Position numbers and translations under genes: made by a program. Positions 61,390 through 64,000 of a DNA stretch of 64,000 nt are shown here, piece by piece. The notes beneath the pieces are model-generated. The model had not been told where the DNA came from, made no database searches, and was given only the letters and a program-made list of their open reading frames with translations. Positions within the stretch are counted from its first letter, which is position 1. The number at the start of each line of letters is the position of its first letter. The DNA is from Streptosporangium sp. NBC_01495 (lineage in GTDB: Bacteria > Actinomycetota > Actinomycetes > Streptosporangiales > Streptosporangiaceae), in contig NZ_CP109430.1 in assembly GCF_036250735.1 (NCBI RefSeq), positions 10,681,755 through 10,745,754 of the forward strand, read 5' to 3'.

Positions 61390-63446
61390 TGAGCCACCTT
61401 CGTCGTGTCGAGGATCCAGGAGAGGGTGAAGGCCTCTTCGCGCCAGGAGTCGTACCTGCCGCTACGGCCGCCGTGCCCGGCGCCCATCTCCGTCTTGAGC
61501 AGGAACGGCCCGCCGCTCGCGACGTCGCGAAGCTTCGCGACCCATTTGGCGGGCTCGTGGTAGAAAACCCTGGTGTCGTTCAGGCTGGTGATCGCCAGGA
61601 TCGGCGGATAGACCCGGCCGTCCACGTTCTCGTAGGGCGTGTACGACTTCATGTACGCGTACACCTCGGGATTGTGCAGCGGGTCGCCCCACTCGTCCCA
61701 TTCGATCACGGTCAGTGGCAGCGACGGGTCGAGGATCGTGTTCAGCGCGTCCACGAACGGCACCTCCGCCACCACGCCCGCGAAGGTCTCCGGCGCGAGG
61801 TTGGCGACCGCGCCCATCAGCAGCCCGCCCGCGGAGCCGCCCCTGGCGACGATCGCGCTGGACCAGTTCGTGGCGGAGAGGTGCTCGGCGGCGGCGACGA
61901 AGTCGGTGAACGTGTTCTTCTTCTGCTGGAACTTGCCGTTCTCGTACCAGCGGCGGCCCATCTCACCGCCGCCCCTGACGTGCGCGACGGCGAAGACGAA
62001 GCCCCGGTCGAGCAGACTGAGCCTCGCGATGGAGAACGACGGGTCGATCGAGATCTCGTAGCTTCCGTAGCCGTACAGCACGGTGGGGGCGGGCCGCTCC
62101 GTGCCCTTCCTGGCCACGAGCGAGATCGGGACGCGGGTGCCGTCCGAGGCGGTCGCCCACTCGCGGAACTGCTCGTAGTCGGCCGGGTCGTAGCCACCCA
62201 GCACGACCTTCTGCTTCAGCAGGACCAGCTCGCCCGCGCCCAGGTCGTAGTCGTAGACCGACGGCGGAGTGATCATGCTGGTGTAGCCGAGCCGCAGCCG
62301 TCCCGTGACGAACTCCGGGTTGCCCGACGGGGCCACGTCGTAGATCGGCTCGGGGAAGGGGATCTCGTACGCCTCCCCGTCGCGGGGCAGGATGCGGATG
62401 CCGGTGAGGCCGTCCCTGCGGAAGTGCACGACGGTGTGGCCCTCGAAGGCGTCGACGTCGAGCAGCCGGGTGTCGGCGCGGTGCTCGATGAGCGGCGTCC
62501 AGCTGCCGGGGTCGTCGAGGGGCGCGGTGGCCAGCTCGAAGTTCTCCGCGTTCCGGTTGTGCAGGACCAGGAAGTGGTCGCCCGCGTGGTCGACGCCGTA
62601 CTCGACGCCGATCTCCCGGGGCCTGGCGACGCGGAACTCACCGGAGGGGTTGTCGGCCTCCAGGAGGCGCACCTCGCTGGTGATCTTGCTTCCGGCGGAG
62701 AGGACCAGGTAGCGCTCGCTGCGGCTGAGCCCGATGCCGACCCAGAACCGCTCGTCGGACTCCTCGTGGACGAGCACGTCGCCCTCCGCCGGGCTCCCGA
62801 TCGCGTGCCGGTGGACCTGGTTGGGCCGCCAGGCGTCGTCGACCGTGGTGTAGAAGAACGTCGTGCCGTCGGCGGACCAGGCGCCGCCGTAGAAGATGCC
62901 GGGAATCTCGTCGGGGAGGGTCTCGCCGGTGGTGAGGTTCTTCACCCGCAGGGTGAAGCGCTCGTCGCCGGTGAAGTTGGTGGAGTAGGCCAGCAGGGTG
63001 CCGTCGGGGCTGACCGAGCTGGTACCGATCGAGAAGAAGTCGGAGTCTCCGGCGAGCTCGTTGCCGTCGAGCAGGACTTCCTCACCGGGAAGCGACTCCC
63101 CGGCCTTCAGTTCGGGCGGCGTCTCGCCGTCCGCCGCGACCCGGCACTGGATGCCGTACTGCTTGCCCTCCTCCGTCCGCGAGTAGTACCACCAGCCGCC
63201 CTTGCGGGTGGGGACCGAGAGATCGGTCTCCAGGGTGCGTCCCTTGATCTCCTGGAACAGCGTCTCCTGCAGGGGCTTGAGGTGGGTGGTCGCCTCCTGC
63301 GTGTAGGCGTTCTCCGCCTCCAGATAGGCGACCACCTCCGGGTCGTCCTTGACCGTCAGCCACGCGTAGTCATCGACCACGGTGTCCCCGTGGTGCACGC
63401 GCTCGCTGGGAACCTTCTTCGCCGTCGGCGGCGTCTGGCTGCTCAC
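61386..63446 (-). CDS. oligopeptidase B-type S9 serine peptidase
   Basis: The 686-residue cytoplasmic peptidase has an N-terminal beta-propeller (about residues 70-400) and a C-terminal alpha/beta-hydrolase domain. The catalytic triad is Ser in RGGSAGGLL, Asp in TSLNDTRVFY and His in GAGHGGRSG. RVHHGDTVVDDYAWLTVKDDPEV near the start is typical of oligopeptidase B, which cuts after Arg or Lys in short peptides. TAGACT (63459-63454, minus strand) ends seven bases before the GTG at 63446, so it is probably leaderless. It leads a two-gene operon with the aldo/keto reductase. Confidence 0.93.
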   Translation of the reverse strand: MSSQTPPTAKKVPSERVHHGDTVVDDYAWLTVKDDPEVVAYLEAENAYTQEATTHLKPLQETLFQEIKGRTLETDLSVPTRKGGWWYYSRTEEGKQYGIQCRVAADGETPPELKAGESLPGEEVLLDGNELAGDSDFFSIGTSSVSPDGTLLAYSTNFTGDERFTLRVKNLTTGETLPDEIPGIFYGGAWSADGTTFFYTTVDDAWRPNQVHRHAIGSPAEGDVLVHEESDERFWVGIGLSRSERYLVLSAGSKITSEVRLLEADNPSGEFRVARPREIGVEYGVDHAGDHFLVLHNRNAENFELATAPLDDPGSWTPLIEHRADTRLLDVDAFEGHTVVHFRRDGLTGIRILPRDGEAYEIPFPEPIYDVAPSGNPEFVTGRLRLGYTSMITPPSVYDYDLGAGELVLLKQKVVLGGYDPADYEQFREWATASDGTRVPISLVARKGTERPAPTVLYGYGSYEISIDPSFSIARLSLLDRGFVFAVAHVRGGGEMGRRWYENGKFQQKKNTFTDFVAAAEHLSATNWSSAIVARGGSAGGLLMGAVANLAPETFAGVVAEVPFVDALNTILDPSLPLTVIEWDEWGDPLHNPEVYAYMKSYTPYENVDGRVYPPILAITSLNDTRVFYHEPAKWVAKLRDVASGGPFLLKTEMGAGHGGRSGRYDSWREEAFTLSWILDTTKVAQ

Positions 63447-63816
63447 CTGGCCGAGTCTATGTTTCCGCCGACGCCTGTTCGGATCCACCCGCTCAGCGGG
63501 CTTGTCCCGCCTGGCCGGCCGTCCCTGTCGTTCCCGCTGCCCCTGCCGCTCCGGTGGTTCCTGTCGTTTCGCTCGGCTCGCGGGGCGGGGCTGTCGTTCC
63601 TCCTGGCTCCTCCGCCCAGCTCCTCCGCCCAGCTCCTCCGCCTGGGGAATACGGTCGCGGGGTTCGTCGTTACGTCTCGAGCGGTCCGTGGGGGCTGCTA
63701 ATCTTTTGATGTCGGCAAGGTCCGGCGCAAACCACTCCAATCACTCCGGTGACTTCAGTATGGCTTGTGTCGTGTTTGCCGGTAATCCCTTTGAAACCAA
63801 CGGTCTCGAAGATCGG

Positions 63817-63846
63817 TTCGCAGAGCCGCTCAGAGGCTGGTAAGTT
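63817..63846 (+). promoter_or_regulatory. candidate stable-RNA promoter, upstream
   Basis: TTCGCA (63817-63822) and TAAGTT (63841-63846) are 18 bases apart, and the sequence continues GAGGGGTTGC, as in leaders before actinomycete 16S genes. Bases 63447-63700 are GC-rich with short CTCCTCCGCC repeats and no supported gene; GC drops sharply after 63700. Confidence 0.5.
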
Positions 63847-63928
63847 TGAGGGGTTGCTCTGGAAACGGAGTCGCCTGAATTCCAGTAGGACCAGCTAGAT
63901 CGAATCAACCGGATCAAAACAAGCCGGT

Positions 63929-63957
63929 TTGACACGAAAAAGCGGGCCTGAAAGAAT
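63929..63957 (+). promoter_or_regulatory. near-consensus promoter at the right edge
   Basis: TTGACA at 63929-63934 is a perfect -35 box. Seventeen bases later AAGAAT (63952-63957) is a fair -10 box. Downstream bases are A-rich with AGAAC repeats (63971-63991), which resembles an rRNA leader. Transcription would leave the window to the right. Confidence 0.65.
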
Positions 63958-64000
63958 AAAGGCACAACGAAAGAACAGAACAGAACAGAACGGAATAAAA

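Noticed and set aside
63741..63965. 74-residue minus-strand frame near the right edge
   Set aside because: It covers both promoter-like elements, has no Shine-Dalgarno and no family resemblance.

Overview
The window is high-GC DNA (coding regions by eye around 70% or more) with frequent GTG starts and actinobacterial marker genes: bldC, a DUF3073 gene, valine dehydrogenase, an ANTAR regulator and a guanidine-III riboswitch. Gene content and order suggest a filamentous actinomycete, probably Streptosporangiaceae (Streptosporangium or Nonomuraea type). The genus is an inference. No transposase, prophage, tRNA or CRISPR array was seen. The last ~180 bases look like a stable-RNA promoter region, so an rRNA operon probably starts just past the right edge.

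Layout. 1-6.3 kb: small hypotheticals, two tandem PAP2 phosphatases, a signalling trio (GAF, GAF-ANTAR, STAS), pyrD and a copper chaperone behind a CsoR-type operator. 6.3-13.4 kb: GH20 hexosaminidase, a dimethylformamidase-like lipoprotein, a cell-wall amidase lipoprotein, and LacI and TetR regulators. 13.4-21.4 kb: a block also found in Streptomyces: bldC, a hypothetical, vdh, DUF3073, purM-purF, a proline-rich membrane protein and a sterol-carrier-like gene. 21.8-32 kb: PhoX-type phosphatase, two MFS pumps flanking a TetR gene, a Crp-family regulator beside a membrane adenylate cyclase, and a collagen-like surface protein. 32.3-40.4 kb: purL, purQ, an anti-sigma-type ATPase and purS on the minus strand, then a branched-chain 2-oxoacid dehydrogenase E1a-E1b-E2 operon on the plus strand.

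40.6-48 kb holds the two most interesting loci. The first is a 37-residue Cys/Gly/Trp/Arg-rich peptide gene just upstream of an ABC exporter, with a hairpin between them. The second is a minus-strand cluster of an NrtR-type Nudix regulator, a J-domain/kinase-like fusion, a vWA protein and a strongly diverged PurA paralogue. 48-63.4 kb: a FadE5-like acyl-CoA dehydrogenase, a methyltransferase, a guanidine-III riboswitch with its SugE/Gdx exporter, a VOC protein, a MazG-like protein, a molybdopterin oxidoreductase, a secreted M28 peptidase, an RpiB-like isomerase, an 808-residue LPG-synthase-type membrane protein with a kinase-like middle, and an oligopeptidase B / aldo-keto reductase pair.

Two genome-scale habits recur. 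At least seven genes have a TAnnnT -10 box ending 6-8 bases before the start codon and no convincing Shine-Dalgarno, so they are probably leaderless. At least eight intergenic regions carry degenerate tandem repeats, each with its own unit (16 to 46 bp). Metabolically, vdh and the 2-oxoacid dehydrogenase could together supply branched acyl-CoA primers, and purF, purM, purL, purQ and purS give much of de novo purine synthesis.
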